A DNA stretch of 64,000 nt from UBA1479 sp963976055 (GCA_963976055.1 CAXBJB010000006.1:1-64000); one strand, 5' to 3'. Positions 8,789 to 18,256 are shown, counted from the first letter of the stretch. Translations and numbers: made by a program. The notes: generated by a model from the letters alone, not told the origin.

Positions 8789-9265
8789 CTACATGCGCGC
8801 CAGGCGGGCGCAAGTGGTTGGCCGTTCGCCCACGCCCTGATCCCCGGCGGCCATGAACACGCGGTCGACCACATGGCGGCCGAGGGCGCTGTTGACGCGG
8901 TCGGCCAGTTGCTTGTCCAGGCCCGAGGCGGCGATGTTCGGCCAGGAGAACGGCCCCCGCACATTGGCCCGCATGAAGGATTTCACTTCCATCTGGACGC
9001 GCGCGAGGTCGCGGCAGAATTCCGCGCCCGCCTGCTTGTCGGTTACCCGGAAGGCGATGGAAATGGGCACCAGGGCCGACGATCCGCCCTGGTAATCGAC
9101 CCGCGCCAAATAGGGCGAAACCTGCATGTCATAGATCTGATCGACGCGCGCCGCGGATTGCGATCCCACGCCGTCGATCGAGCCGCCTGGACCGAGAATC
9201 CACACGGCGGCGACGGCCGCCGACACCGTGGTGCCAAGAGCGGCCCCTGCAACATAGAGGTTCAC
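8789..9265 (-). CDS. Single-pass membrane protein with weak FliL-like pattern
   Basis: Predicted 158 residues. An N-terminal hydrophobic segment (about 3-26) anchors the protein, leaving a periplasmic domain. That domain contains LVPISIAFRV, then an alpha-helical stretch with DKQLADRVNSALGRHVVDRVFM. The order of a beta strand and a helix ending in a V-x-x-V-x-F/M segment recalls FliL-type domains, but no flagellar genes are near and the resemblance is slight. It may simply be a lineage-specific envelope protein. Confidence 0.5.
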   Translation of the reverse strand: MNLYVAGAALGTTVSAAVAAVWILGPGGSIDGVGSQSAARVDQIYDMQVSPYLARVDYQGGSSALVPISIAFRVTDKQAGAEFCRDLARVQMEVKSFMRANVRGPFSWPNIAASGLDKQLADRVNSALGRHVVDRVFMAAGDQGVGERPTTCARLARM

Positions 9266-9502
9266 CGTTGCTCCCCTTTATCTAACACCCTCCCCAGGCA
9301 TCCAACGGAAGGGCATGGTTAATATTATCACTCAATGATGAACGTTGCCGCCCCTTTTTCAGAGACGCGCCGCTCAATAATGTAATTTGTTGAATTCACA
9401 CCCATATATCTTGTGCCGGGCGGCGCGACAGGAGTGTCCGCCGTTAACGGAATCGACACGGGATCCGGGGAAAATGACTGCAATCGGGTCAGGGACGGGC
9501 AT

Positions 9503-10456
9503 ATGGCCATCACGACATTGAGATTCGCATCCTGTTCGCCGACGGTCGCCGTGCTGGCCGCCGTCCTGTTGGCCGGTCCCGCCGCCGCGCAAACGCCGCA
9601 GACGACTGTTCCCGATGTCGCCCCGGCAGCCGAAGCGAAGACGACCGACGCCAAGGCGCGGATCACGAAACGGGACTGCCGCCGGCTGCTTCGCCATCAG
9701 CCCAGCGGCGACGTCGCCTACAAACCCGGCGTCGACGTGCGCGGCAAGGCCGTGGCCCCGGCGGACCTGTCGGGCGGGTTCAAGATGGTTCTGTCGGACG
9801 TCTTCGAATTCAACGTGACCAAGAACCTGTCGGCCTATCTGGGCGGGGCCGAGGAACAGCTGGCCGCCGACAAGGCCGCCGCCCTGGCCGCCGAGAAATC
9901 CGCCGCCGCGACCGACGCCGCCGTGTCCTCCGCCGCCCTGTCCGTGGCCGGGGCCCAGGATGCCCACGACACCGCCGCCGCCAATGCCACGGCGGCCCAG
10001 GCCGCCGCCGATGCCGCCCCGAACGATGCCGCCCTGGCCGCCGCCGCCGCCACGGCGACCGCCGCCGCCACATCGGCGCAGACAAATCTTGCGGCGACCC
10101 AGACCTATTACACCGCGACCCAGAACGCCGCCGCCGCCAATGACGTTTCCGCGGCGCTTTCCGGCGCCAACGCGGCGCAATCGGCGGCCGAGGCCGCAGG
10201 CTATACCCCCGACGCCACGGCCCAGTCGGCCCGCACGAAGGCCGCGACGGCGGCCTCGGCCGCTGCCGCCGCAGACACGGCGGCGCTCGCGGCGCGCGAG
10301 ACCGTGGCGAAAAGCGAAGGCATGGAATTGAACGTCGGCACCGTGCGCTTCAACATCAACACCGGCGCCATGACTTTCAACGGCCAGCCGTTGAACGACG
10401 CCGCCATGGGCGAGATGGCGGTCATTTGTAAGGAAATCCTCGCGGGCGGGAAGTAG
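9503..10456 (+). CDS. Secreted alanine-rich coiled-coil protein
   Basis: Predicted 317 residues from the ATG at 9503, which has AGGGACGGG just upstream and begins directly with a signal peptide (hydrophobic core TVAVLAAVLLAGP, cleavage after AAA-Q). After a conserved-looking 70-residue domain with one Cys (KRDCRRLL), about residues 110-280 are dominated by Ala with regularly spaced Asp, Thr, Gln and Glu, a composition expected for a long helix or coiled coil. The last 40 residues return to normal composition (RFNINTGAMTFNGQPLND). It is likely periplasmic or outer-membrane associated. Function unknown; low-complexity sequence makes homology hard to judge. Confidence 0.6.
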   Translation: MAITTLRFASCSPTVAVLAAVLLAGPAAAQTPQTTVPDVAPAAEAKTTDAKARITKRDCRRLLRHQPSGDVAYKPGVDVRGKAVAPADLSGGFKMVLSDVFEFNVTKNLSAYLGGAEEQLAADKAAALAAEKSAAATDAAVSSAALSVAGAQDAHDTAAANATAAQAAADAAPNDAALAAAAATATAAATSAQTNLAATQTYYTATQNAAAANDVSAALSGANAAQSAAEAAGYTPDATAQSARTKAATAASAAAAADTAALAARETVAKSEGMELNVGTVRFNINTGAMTFNGQPLNDAAMGEMAVICKEILAGGK

Positions 10457-10473
10457 CCGGCGCCGGTCTTAAT

Positions 10474-10806
10474 CTAATAGCACTGCTTGCGCGCCTCGCG
10501 GCACTGGGTCTGGCAGGCCTTGTCCGTGCCGCAGGCCGTGCGGCATTGCTTGAACAGGGTGCCGCAGTCCTTCTGTCCCTGGCCCATCCCCTGGCCCTGG
10601 TTGCCCGCCACGCCGCATTGCAGGGCGCAGGACGCCTTGGCGTCCGCCCCGTTCTGTTCGATACAGTTGCGGAAACACAGATGGCCCGGGCTTTGGCCCA
10701 ACTGCTCGCCGTGAAAGTGCAGTTTGCCCGTGTCATGGGCGCCGACGGCGGCGGGCAAGGCCAGGGCGAACACGAAGATGGCAAGGGTGCCGAAAAGGGC
10801 TTTCAT
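10474..10806 (-). CDS. Small secreted cysteine-rich protein with four CX3C motifs
   Basis: A 110-residue protein starting at the ATG at 10806, which opens with a clear signal peptide (MKALFGTLAIFVFALALPAA, then VGAHD). The mature part has ten Cys, including four CX3C pairs (CFRNC, CALQC, CRTAC, CQTQC), separated by a Gly/Gln-rich linker (GQGMGQGQ). This pattern suggests disulfide hairpins or metal binding in the periplasm; the HDTGKLHFHGE segment near the N-terminus adds His. I recognise no named family. It is convergent with the Ala-rich gene and divergent from the ThDP decarboxylase genes. Confidence 0.65.
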   Translation of the reverse strand: MKALFGTLAIFVFALALPAAVGAHDTGKLHFHGEQLGQSPGHLCFRNCIEQNGADAKASCALQCGVAGNQGQGMGQGQKDCGTLFKQCRTACGTDKACQTQCREARKQCY

Positions 10807-10995
10807 GGGTGCGTCTCCCGTTCTCATTCGGAGGGCATGTTAGCGCGCCCCGGCGCGGGCGGAAACCGGGCAGGCGTTCCGCCGCACGAGGGGGGTTCCG
10901 CCCGGCCCGCCGGGATTGTATACAATGATGATGAAGGGCGGCCCAGACCGCCCACCACCGGTGTAACGCCGGACCATGGGAGGAAAGCAAACACG

Positions 10996-11517
10996 ATGTC
11001 CACGCATCCCCACGATGAATGGTCGCAGGTTCTGTTCCGTCAGTTCAAGGACGCGGGCGTGGACCTGTTCACCTATATCCCCGACGCCGGCAACGCGCGC
11101 CTGGCCGAATTGGCCGAGGAAGACAACGAAACCCGCTTGGTCCTGCTGACCACCGAGGAAGAGGGCGTCGCCATGGCGGCGGGCGCCGATCTGGTCGGCA
11201 AGAAATCGGTGCTGATGATGCAGTCGTCGGGCGTCGGCAACTGCCCCAACTATCTCAGCTTTTCCAAGGGCGGAAACTTTCCCTGCCTGATGATGGTCTC
11301 CATGCGCGGCGACTATGGCGAACAGAACCCCTGGCAGTACCCCATGGGTCAGGCCGTCGACAAAATCCTCGAAGCCATGGGCGTCGCGGTGTTCCACGTC
11401 GACCGCCGCGACGAGCTTGAGGCCGCCGCCCAGGCCGCCATCAACGCCGCCTTCCGCAACTGTCAGGGCGCCGCCCTGATCCTGACCCAGAAGTTTCTGG
11501 GCGCGAAGGCTTTCTAG
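10996..11517 (+). CDS. ThDP decarboxylase, alpha (Pyr-type) subunit, sulfo/phosphonopyruvate type
   Basis: A 173-residue protein similar to the N-terminal, pyrimidine-binding half of thiamine diphosphate enzymes, as found in sulfopyruvate decarboxylase alpha (ComD) and phosphonopyruvate decarboxylase. The conserved activating Glu sits in LLTTEEEGVAMAAGA, and QSSGVGNCPN follows. The ATG at 10996 has a GGGAGGAAAG ribosome site. The PP-type half is encoded by the next gene at 11638, so the pair forms a heteromeric enzyme. The exact 2-keto acid substrate is not known. It could also be a carboxylase or lyase of the wider ThDP family. Confidence 0.8.
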   Translation: MSTHPHDEWSQVLFRQFKDAGVDLFTYIPDAGNARLAELAEEDNETRLVLLTTEEEGVAMAAGADLVGKKSVLMMQSSGVGNCPNYLSFSKGGNFPCLMMVSMRGDYGEQNPWQYPMGQAVDKILEAMGVAVFHVDRRDELEAAAQAAINAAFRNCQGAALILTQKFLGAKAF

Positions 11518-11522
11518 GTTCA

Positions 11523-11603
11523 CCACTGAGACGGTGAGGCGGTGAGATGGGCATTGAGAAGCCGATTTTTTTTCCCCTTCTCATTGCCTCACTGCCTCTG
11601 TGG
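11523..11603. repeat. Imperfect inverted repeat between two subunit genes
   Basis: CCACTGAGACGGTGAGGC (11523-11540) is complementary at 15 of 18 positions to 11586-11603, and TGAGAAG (11555-11561) pairs perfectly with 11577-11583. The loop contains a run of eight T followed by CCCC. The element fills most of the 120-base gap between the alpha and beta subunit genes. It could attenuate or process the transcript, or be a REP-like dispersed repeat. Confidence 0.6.
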
Positions 11604-11637
11604 CTCAAACTTTTTCTCTTCGGCCGGAGGCCATGAC

Positions 11638-12219
11638 ATGACCAAGATTACCCTCGACCGCCGCGACCTTCTGGCTCCCCTGTTCCCGGACCAGGATAAC
11701 TGGCTGTTCGTCTCGGGCCTCGCCGGCTCATCCAAGGATGCCGCCGGGCTGACCAACGACGGCCCCAACCTGTTCACCATGGCGGGCTGCATGGGCTCCG
11801 CCGTCGCCACCGGCCTGGGCATGGCGCTCTCGGCCCCGGAAAAACAGGTCGCCGTCATCACCGGCGACGGCGAATTGCAGATGGGCCTGGGCTCACTCAA
11901 CACGGTCGCGACGCAGGGCCCGGCCAACCTCACCATCGTCTGCATCGACAACGGCACCCATGGCGAGACGGGCGGCCAGGAAGGCCACACGGCGCAGCGC
12001 ACCAACCTCGCGATGATCGCCCAGGGCTCGGGCATCGCAAGCGTCAAGGAAATCACCTCGGCCGATCAGATCGCCGACGCCCACGACTTCATCCGCACGG
12101 CCCCCGGCCCGCGCTTCCTGTGGTGCCGCGTGCTGCCCGGCGACCCCACGGCGTTCAAGCGCAACTTCAACCCGGCGGAATGCCGGATTGCGTTTCGGAA
12201 CGCGTATCTGTCGGCCTGA
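11638..12219 (+). CDS. ThDP decarboxylase, beta (PP-type) subunit
   Basis: A 193-residue protein with the ThDP-binding motif: GDGELQMGLGSL followed about 25 residues later by DNGTHGETGGQ, which supplies the metal-binding Asp and Asn. It matches the C-terminal half of phosphonopyruvate/sulfopyruvate decarboxylases (ComE-like). The ATG at 11638 follows CGGAGGCC; it is preceded by the inverted repeat. Together with the gene at 10996 it should form an alpha/beta decarboxylase. The haloacetate-dehalogenase-like gene follows 43 bases downstream, hinting at an operon for C2-C3 acid breakdown. Confidence 0.82.
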   Translation: MTKITLDRRDLLAPLFPDQDNWLFVSGLAGSSKDAAGLTNDGPNLFTMAGCMGSAVATGLGMALSAPEKQVAVITGDGELQMGLGSLNTVATQGPANLTIVCIDNGTHGETGGQEGHTAQRTNLAMIAQGSGIASVKEITSADQIADAHDFIRTAPGPRFLWCRVLPGDPTAFKRNFNPAECRIAFRNAYLSA

Positions 12220-12262
12220 ACCTTGGGCGCCGGATCAGGGCGGCGGAAACGGACCGGACAGG

Positions 12263-13147
12263 ATGATGTTCGAAAATTTCAAAAGCAGGCGCATCGCCGC
12301 CAACGGCACGGAAATCAACTTGAGATGGGCCGGTGACGGCCCGCCGCTTTTATTGATCCACGGGTATCCGCAGAGCCATGTCATGTGGCACAAGGTCGCC
12401 CCCGCCCTGGCCGAGACGTTCACGGTCGTCTGTCCGGATGTGCGCGGCTACGGCGACAGCGGCAAACCGCCATCGGACGACGACCACCGCCCCTATTGCA
12501 AAAGCGAGCAGGCGCGGGATCTGGTCGAGGTCATGGCGGCGCTGGGCCATGAGACATTCCATGTCGCCGGCCACGACCGCGGCGGGCGGGTGGCCTATCG
12601 GCTGACCCTGGATCATCCCGACCGTGTGACAAGGCTGGCGGTGTTGGACATCGTGCCGACGGTGGAACAGTACGAACGCATGAAGGTCGGCGGCGCCCAG
12701 GCGTCCTTCCACTGGTATTTCCTGGCTCAGCCCGCCCCCTTGCCGGAACGGCTCATCGGCAACGATCCCGAATTCTTCCTGCGCCATGTCGCCGATAGCT
12801 GGACCAAGATCGACGGCTGTTTCGACGATGCCGCCATGGCGGAATATATCCGCTGTTTCGATCCGGCGATGATTCACGCAACCTGCGAAGACTACCGGGC
12901 CGGTTATGCCATCGACCGCAAGCTGGACGCCGCAGACCGGGCGGCGGGGCGTAAGATCACCTGCCCCGTCCTGGTGCTATGGGGCGACCGGGGCCGGCCC
13001 GATAAGCCCGTCTCGGTGCTGGATATCTGGAAAACCTGGGCTGATGACGTAACGGGCCACGGCGTCCCCGGCGGGCATTTCCTGCCCGAGGAATCGCCGG
13101 GCGAGACCCTGACGGCGTTGCGGGCATTTTTTGCCGGCGGCGCCTAG
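12263..13147 (+). CDS. Haloacetate (fluoroacetate) dehalogenase-like alpha/beta hydrolase
   Basis: A 294-residue alpha/beta hydrolase. All residues known to matter in fluoroacetate dehalogenases are at matching places: nucleophile D105 with R106 and R109 (GHDRGGR), acid D129 (LDIVPT), halide-binding H150 and W151 (FHWYFLAQPAPLPERL) plus Y211, and general base H272 (GGHFLPEE). The N-terminal LIHGYPQSHVMW supplies the oxyanion loop. This enzyme class hydrolyses the carbon-halogen bond of haloacetates to give glycolate; related enzymes are epoxide hydrolases, so activity needs testing. ATG codons at 12263 and 12266 are both possible. Confidence 0.82.
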   Translation: MMFENFKSRRIAANGTEINLRWAGDGPPLLLIHGYPQSHVMWHKVAPALAETFTVVCPDVRGYGDSGKPPSDDDHRPYCKSEQARDLVEVMAALGHETFHVAGHDRGGRVAYRLTLDHPDRVTRLAVLDIVPTVEQYERMKVGGAQASFHWYFLAQPAPLPERLIGNDPEFFLRHVADSWTKIDGCFDDAAMAEYIRCFDPAMIHATCEDYRAGYAIDRKLDAADRAAGRKITCPVLVLWGDRGRPDKPVSVLDIWKTWADDVTGHGVPGGHFLPEESPGETLTALRAFFAGGA

Positions 13148-13176
13148 GGCGGCCACGGACAAGGGGGCCAACCGCC

Positions 13177-13761
13177 TCAGCCCCGCCCCAGGGTATAAAA
13201 TTCGTCGTTGGGCCGCATGGCGGTGAAGTTGGCCATGCGGTTCGACAGCGCGAAGAACGCCGCGATGGCGGCGATGTCCCAGACGTCCTCGGCGTCGAAG
13301 CCGTGGGCCTTCAGGGCCTCCAGGTCCGCGTCCTCGACGGCGCCGGCGTCGCGCGACACCTTCATGGCGAAGTCCAGCATGGCGCGCTGGCGGGGCGATA
13401 TGTTGGCTTTGCGGTAGTTCACGGCGACCTGATCGGCGATCAAGGGATTCTTCGCCCGGATGCGCAGGATCGCACCATGCGCGACCACGCAGTACAGGCA
13501 ATCGTTCCTGGCCGAGGTCGCGACCACGATCATCTCGCGCTCGGCCTTGGAAAGGCCCCCGTCCTTTTCCATCAGCGCGTCGTGATAGGCCATGAAGGCG
13601 CGCAGCTCCTCCGGCCGATGGGCCAACACCAAAAACACGTTGGGCACGAAGCCGGCCTTTTCCTGCACGGCCAAGATCATGTCGCGCAGGTCGTCGGGCA
13701 GGTCCATGACGTCCGGGACGGGGTAGCGGCTGATTCTCTTCGTTTCCTGGGAGGCGGTCAT
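13177..13761 (-). CDS. AhpD-like peroxidase-related protein
   Basis: A 194-residue protein of the carboxymuconolactone decarboxylase/AhpD fold, subgroup of uncharacterised peroxidase-related enzymes. The redox CX2C plus His is present (NDCLYCVVAHG, near residues 86-96), preceded by KAEREMIVVATSARN. Such proteins use the two Cys to reduce peroxides, normally with a thiol partner. The helical C-terminal half (AEDVWDIAAIAAFFALSNRMANF) fits the family. It is convergent with the dehalogenase-like gene. Confidence 0.85.
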   Translation of the reverse strand: MTASQETKRISRYPVPDVMDLPDDLRDMILAVQEKAGFVPNVFLVLAHRPEELRAFMAYHDALMEKDGGLSKAEREMIVVATSARNDCLYCVVAHGAILRIRAKNPLIADQVAVNYRKANISPRQRAMLDFAMKVSRDAGAVEDADLEALKAHGFDAEDVWDIAAIAAFFALSNRMANFTAMRPNDEFYTLGRG

Positions 13762-13860
13762 GAGGCTGGCCTTTCGCTTGGATACTTCATTACGGGCTTA
13801 CTAAGCTTCCGAGGCGCGGCCGGCATTGATGAATGTCATGCCACCACGGGACGGGCGGAA

Positions 13861-13888
13861 AATAAAAAGGCCGGGCATTGCCCGGCCT
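13861..13888 (-). terminator. Rho-independent terminator, minus strand
   Basis: AGGCCGGGC (13868-13876), loop ATT, and GCCCGGCCT (13880-13888) form a perfect 9-bp stem. On the minus strand it is followed by TTTTTATTTT. It would stop leftward transcription entering from the KAP region before the AhpD-like gene. No minus-strand gene ends here today, so it may be a remnant from before the island arrived or may block antisense transcripts. Confidence 0.7.
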
Positions 13889-13910
13889 GTCCGCATTTCG
13901 AGGAGGCAAT

Positions 13911-13955
13911 ATGAGCTCAGTTACTCGTAAAAGACAAATGGGGCGAGTATATTGA
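13911..13955 (+). CDS. 14-codon leader peptide candidate ahead of the KAP gene
   Basis: ATG at 13911 is preceded by a strong ribosome site (CGAGGAGGCAAT) and opens a 14-residue frame, MSSVTRKRQMGRVY, ending at TGA 13953-13955, 33 bases before the KAP start. The peptide is basic (five Lys/Arg). A frame this short could occur by chance, but the near-ideal Shine-Dalgarno sequence makes it a candidate leader that couples translation to the KAP gene or controls it. Confidence 0.4.
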   Translation: MSSVTRKRQMGRVY

Positions 13956-13988
13956 GATTTGCTAAAATTCAGGCGTTTGAGGGGGGCC

Positions 13989-15467
13989 ATGTTTCTTAAA
14001 AAGCATGATGTATCCGAAATTGATCCCGCTAACGTTTGGCAGGGAGATAAATTAAAACGAAAGCAAATCGCTGACTATTTGACCCCCATTATCGCCAGCA
14101 TCGATCAACCATTCGTTATTAGCTTGAACGCTGAGTACGGCATGGGGAAGACGGATTTCGTTAAACGATGGCAGTGCGATCTAAACAATCACGGCTTTAA
14201 GACTGCATATTTTAATGCTTGGGAAACTGATTTTTCCGAAAACGCTCTCGCCGCATTTATGTCTTCGCTGAAGTCACAATTGGTCGAGCAAGCCAAGGGA
14301 GTATCAAAAACAAAAATCAAAAACAGAATCAGCGAATTGGTTTCAAAATCTGGAGGGTTCATTCGTCATAAAGCTGGTCCGATGCTTGCTCGTGTGATTG
14401 CTAGAAAATTAATTGGAGACGAGGAAATCAAGGCGCTCAAAGAATTTGAACTAAATGAAGAAGATATCGAAAATTTAACCTCGGCGATGGCCGAAGAGGC
14501 ACTTGCAGCTCAAGAGGCTGCGGAAGTCTCAATGTCAGCATTTAGGAACGAAGTTGAGAAGCTTGTCGAGGAATTGACTAAGAATGAGAACGACAAACAA
14601 AAGCGCAAATTGATTATCTTTGTCGACGAACTTGATCGTTGTAGGCCGAATTACGCCTTGGAGGTCCTGGAATCGATAAAACATTTGTTTTCAGTTCCTG
14701 GTGTAATTTTTATTTTGGCTGTCGATGAAACCCAACTTAGAGAAACTGTGAAGACAATATACGGGTCTGACATGAACGGACCTGGTTATTTTTCAAGGTT
14801 TTTCGACTGGCGTTTCCAATTGCCCTTGCCGGACTACTATGCATTCGCAACCTACCTACTGTCTCTATACGGCCTTGAAGGGTCTGCCGGTTTTGAAAAG
14901 CCAGCGGAAGAAAACGACTTCTCTAATCCCCTCCAACTTACGGCTTGGTTCGCTGAAGCAGCGGAGTTTTTTATGCTTTCGCCGCGACAACAAATCAGGT
15001 GCTTTACCGAGATAAATTTGGTCATTCGTTCCGCGCCCACGGGGCAGATCCCACATTGTCCCGTATTGGGGTTACTTGTTGTTTTGAAGGCGGTTTACCC
15101 GAAGCAATGTCAGGATTTTTGCCTGGGCACAGGTAATGTTGCGGAGTCACGAGAATTAATTATGAGTAAAATATCGCAAATGAGAACTCCGAGTATTTTC
15201 AATTCGTCATTAGAATATAAATATATTGTTGGTGTATGGGAAATAGGGCGTAATCGTCTCAATAGTGTAGAAGAAGAAATTGATAATTTGGAGACACAAG
15301 CTGGACTCAAGATTCAGCAATTGCGCTCAAAGGAACGAGCAAGGATATTAAATCTCGTTCATGTAAGAGACCATCTGAGAACGTCGTTCAGCACCCCAGG
15401 CTCAGGCAGTTTGCTTGCGGAAGTATATTCCCGACTCGAACGAGCGTCCGTGATTCTGAGACAATGA
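13989..15467 (+). CDS. KAP-family P-loop NTPase, AT-rich island gene
   Basis: Predicted 492 residues. Walker A is AEYGMGKT (48-55), followed by the KAP hallmark AYFNAWETD; Walker B with its tail is LIIFVDELDRC (208-218), then a sensor-like FILAVDETQL. Residues 150-205 are helical and charged. No membrane segment is evident between the Walker motifs, unlike many KAP proteins. The family includes the F-plasmid phage-exclusion protein PifA, so a defence role is possible but unproved. Codon use and base composition are strikingly AT-rich (about 40% GC in the line I counted) beside GC-rich neighbours, which indicates recent transfer. ATG 13989 is chosen for its GAGGGGGG ribosome site; an upstream TTG at 13959 lacks one. 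Confidence 0.87.
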   Translation: MFLKKHDVSEIDPANVWQGDKLKRKQIADYLTPIIASIDQPFVISLNAEYGMGKTDFVKRWQCDLNNHGFKTAYFNAWETDFSENALAAFMSSLKSQLVEQAKGVSKTKIKNRISELVSKSGGFIRHKAGPMLARVIARKLIGDEEIKALKEFELNEEDIENLTSAMAEEALAAQEAAEVSMSAFRNEVEKLVEELTKNENDKQKRKLIIFVDELDRCRPNYALEVLESIKHLFSVPGVIFILAVDETQLRETVKTIYGSDMNGPGYFSRFFDWRFQLPLPDYYAFATYLLSLYGLEGSAGFEKPAEENDFSNPLQLTAWFAEAAEFFMLSPRQQIRCFTEINLVIRSAPTGQIPHCPVLGLLVVLKAVYPKQCQDFCLGTGNVAESRELIMSKISQMRTPSIFNSSLEYKYIVGVWEIGRNRLNSVEEEIDNLETQAGLKIQQLRSKERARILNLVHVRDHLRTSFSTPGSGSLLAEVYSRLERASVILRQ

Positions 15468-15495
15468 CAGGCGCTTATTTTATCGCCCATGCCCA

Positions 15496-15530
15496 CCAAA
15501 AAGGCCGCGCATCGAAGATACGCGGCCTTT
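15496..15530 (-). terminator. Terminator between KAP gene and thiC
   Basis: AAAGGCCGCG (15500-15509) and CGCGGCCTTT (15521-15530) form a perfect 10-bp stem. The minus strand continues into TTTTTGG, making a strong thiC terminator. On the plus strand TTTCG follows, so it may also end the KAP transcript. It resembles the left-hand terminator at 13861. Confidence 0.8.
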
Positions 15531-15588
15531 CGTCCCGGGCTATCCCGGGTGCTAACTTGATGGTGGACGCCAAGGCGTCGCGGGTGAC

Positions 15589-17433
<1,845 letters not shown>

Positions 17434-17504
17434 GAATCTGGACTCCCAAGGTCGCGTTATCGAATGGTCGCTCATGCGATCCGGATAACGAACGGCGCTT
17501 AAGG

Positions 17505-17660
17505 GAAAAAGAATAAGAGAGCCCCTTTGGGGGTTCCGTTCCCTACGCCGGCATTGCTCCGGATCAGGTTCGAAGGGTCACCGCGTTGCCGCCCTGCGCT
17601 TTTGCAAACGTCGGACGACCGTCGGAATCTCAGCCCCCTATCGGGGCCCCCCGTCGGAAC
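17505..17660 (-). promoter_or_regulatory. TPP riboswitch (THI element) controlling thiC
   Basis: Read on the minus strand, 17660 to about 17536 has the conserved THI-element landmarks: GGGGGCTGAGATTCC near 17625-17645 (the CUGAGA pyrimidine-sensing helix), ACCCTTCGAACCTGATC (17580-17564) and CCGGAGCAATGCCGGCGTAG (pyrophosphate-sensing helix), closing with GGAAC. Downstream, CCCC-AAA-GGGG (about 17535-17521) followed by a pyrimidine-rich tract forms a candidate expression platform. TPP binding should reduce thiC expression. An extra arm of about 30 bases between the helices is within the known range. Confidence 0.93.
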
Positions 17661-17761
17661 AAGGGGAATCTGGGGGTTAACGCGGACGAGGTCAAGGGAT
17701 TCCAGACCGCGGACGGGGATGACCTTCGTCCATATCGCCGATTATTTCGGATTCTGGTAAT

Positions 17762-18256
17762 ATGTCCGCCATGAAAAATGCTTTGGCCGTAACGGGTTGC
17801 CTGTTGCTTCTGGTTGTCGCCTGTTCGCCCGACGGCGATGATGGGGGACTGAAGGGGCGCGCCTGCGTGATGGACGGCGACACCCTGATGATCGGCGGCA
17901 CGCGCCGCCACACCAAATGCATCGAGGGCCAGATCGTCGATCTCTGGGGCATCACCGCCTTCGGTCTGGATCAGTTGTGCCCGCACCCGTCGGGACGGAT
18001 GGTCCGCTGCGGCCTGTATGCCGCCGCGCAACTGCAGGAAAAGGTCAAGACCGGCGAGGTCCGTTGCGAGAAAAAGGAAAGCAAGTTCGGCGGGGTGATC
18101 GCGGCGCAATGCTTCCTCGGCGACGAGGACATCGGCCAGTACATGGTCGCCGGCGGCTTTGCCAGGGCCGACGCCTCGGCGACCGAACGCTATACCGGCC
18201 ACGAGGCCCAGGCCAAGGCCCAGCGCCGCGGCCTGTGGGAGACGGGCGCCAAGTAA
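17762..18256 (+). CDS. SNase-like lipoprotein lacking usual catalytic residues
   Basis: Predicted 164 residues. A lipoprotein signal peptide ends in LLVVACSPDG, so the mature protein is lipid-anchored. The body follows the staphylococcal-nuclease (thermonuclease) pattern: VMDGDTL, IVDLWGI, CGLYAAAQLQ, GGFARA and KAQRRGLW. In active members the LWGI strand reads R-L-x-G-I-D-x-P-E; here it is VDLWGITAFG, so the catalytic Arg, Asp and Glu appear replaced, and nuclease activity is doubtful. Several extra Cys suggest disulfides. It is divergent from the thiC riboswitch. ATG 17771 is an alternative start. Confidence 0.75.
   Translation: MSAMKNALAVTGCLLLLVVACSPDGDDGGLKGRACVMDGDTLMIGGTRRHTKCIEGQIVDLWGITAFGLDQLCPHPSGRMVRCGLYAAAQLQEKVKTGEVRCEKKESKFGGVIAAQCFLGDEDIGQYMVAGGFARADASATERYTGHEAQAKAQRRGLWETGAK

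Noticed and set aside
9374..10180. Gly-rich minus-strand ORF over the Ala-rich gene
   Set aside because: The GGGG-rich translation is the complement of the Ala-codon repeat; the plus-strand frame has a signal peptide and ribosome site.
11523..11603. Rho-independent terminator between the ThDP subunits
   Set aside because: The T-run is inside the loop rather than after the stem, and the two flanking genes are subunits of one enzyme, so full termination is unlikely.
13861..15533. Transposon or prophage at the KAP island
   Set aside because: No transposase, integrase, terminal inverted repeat or target duplication could be found on either side; only the low GC content supports transfer.
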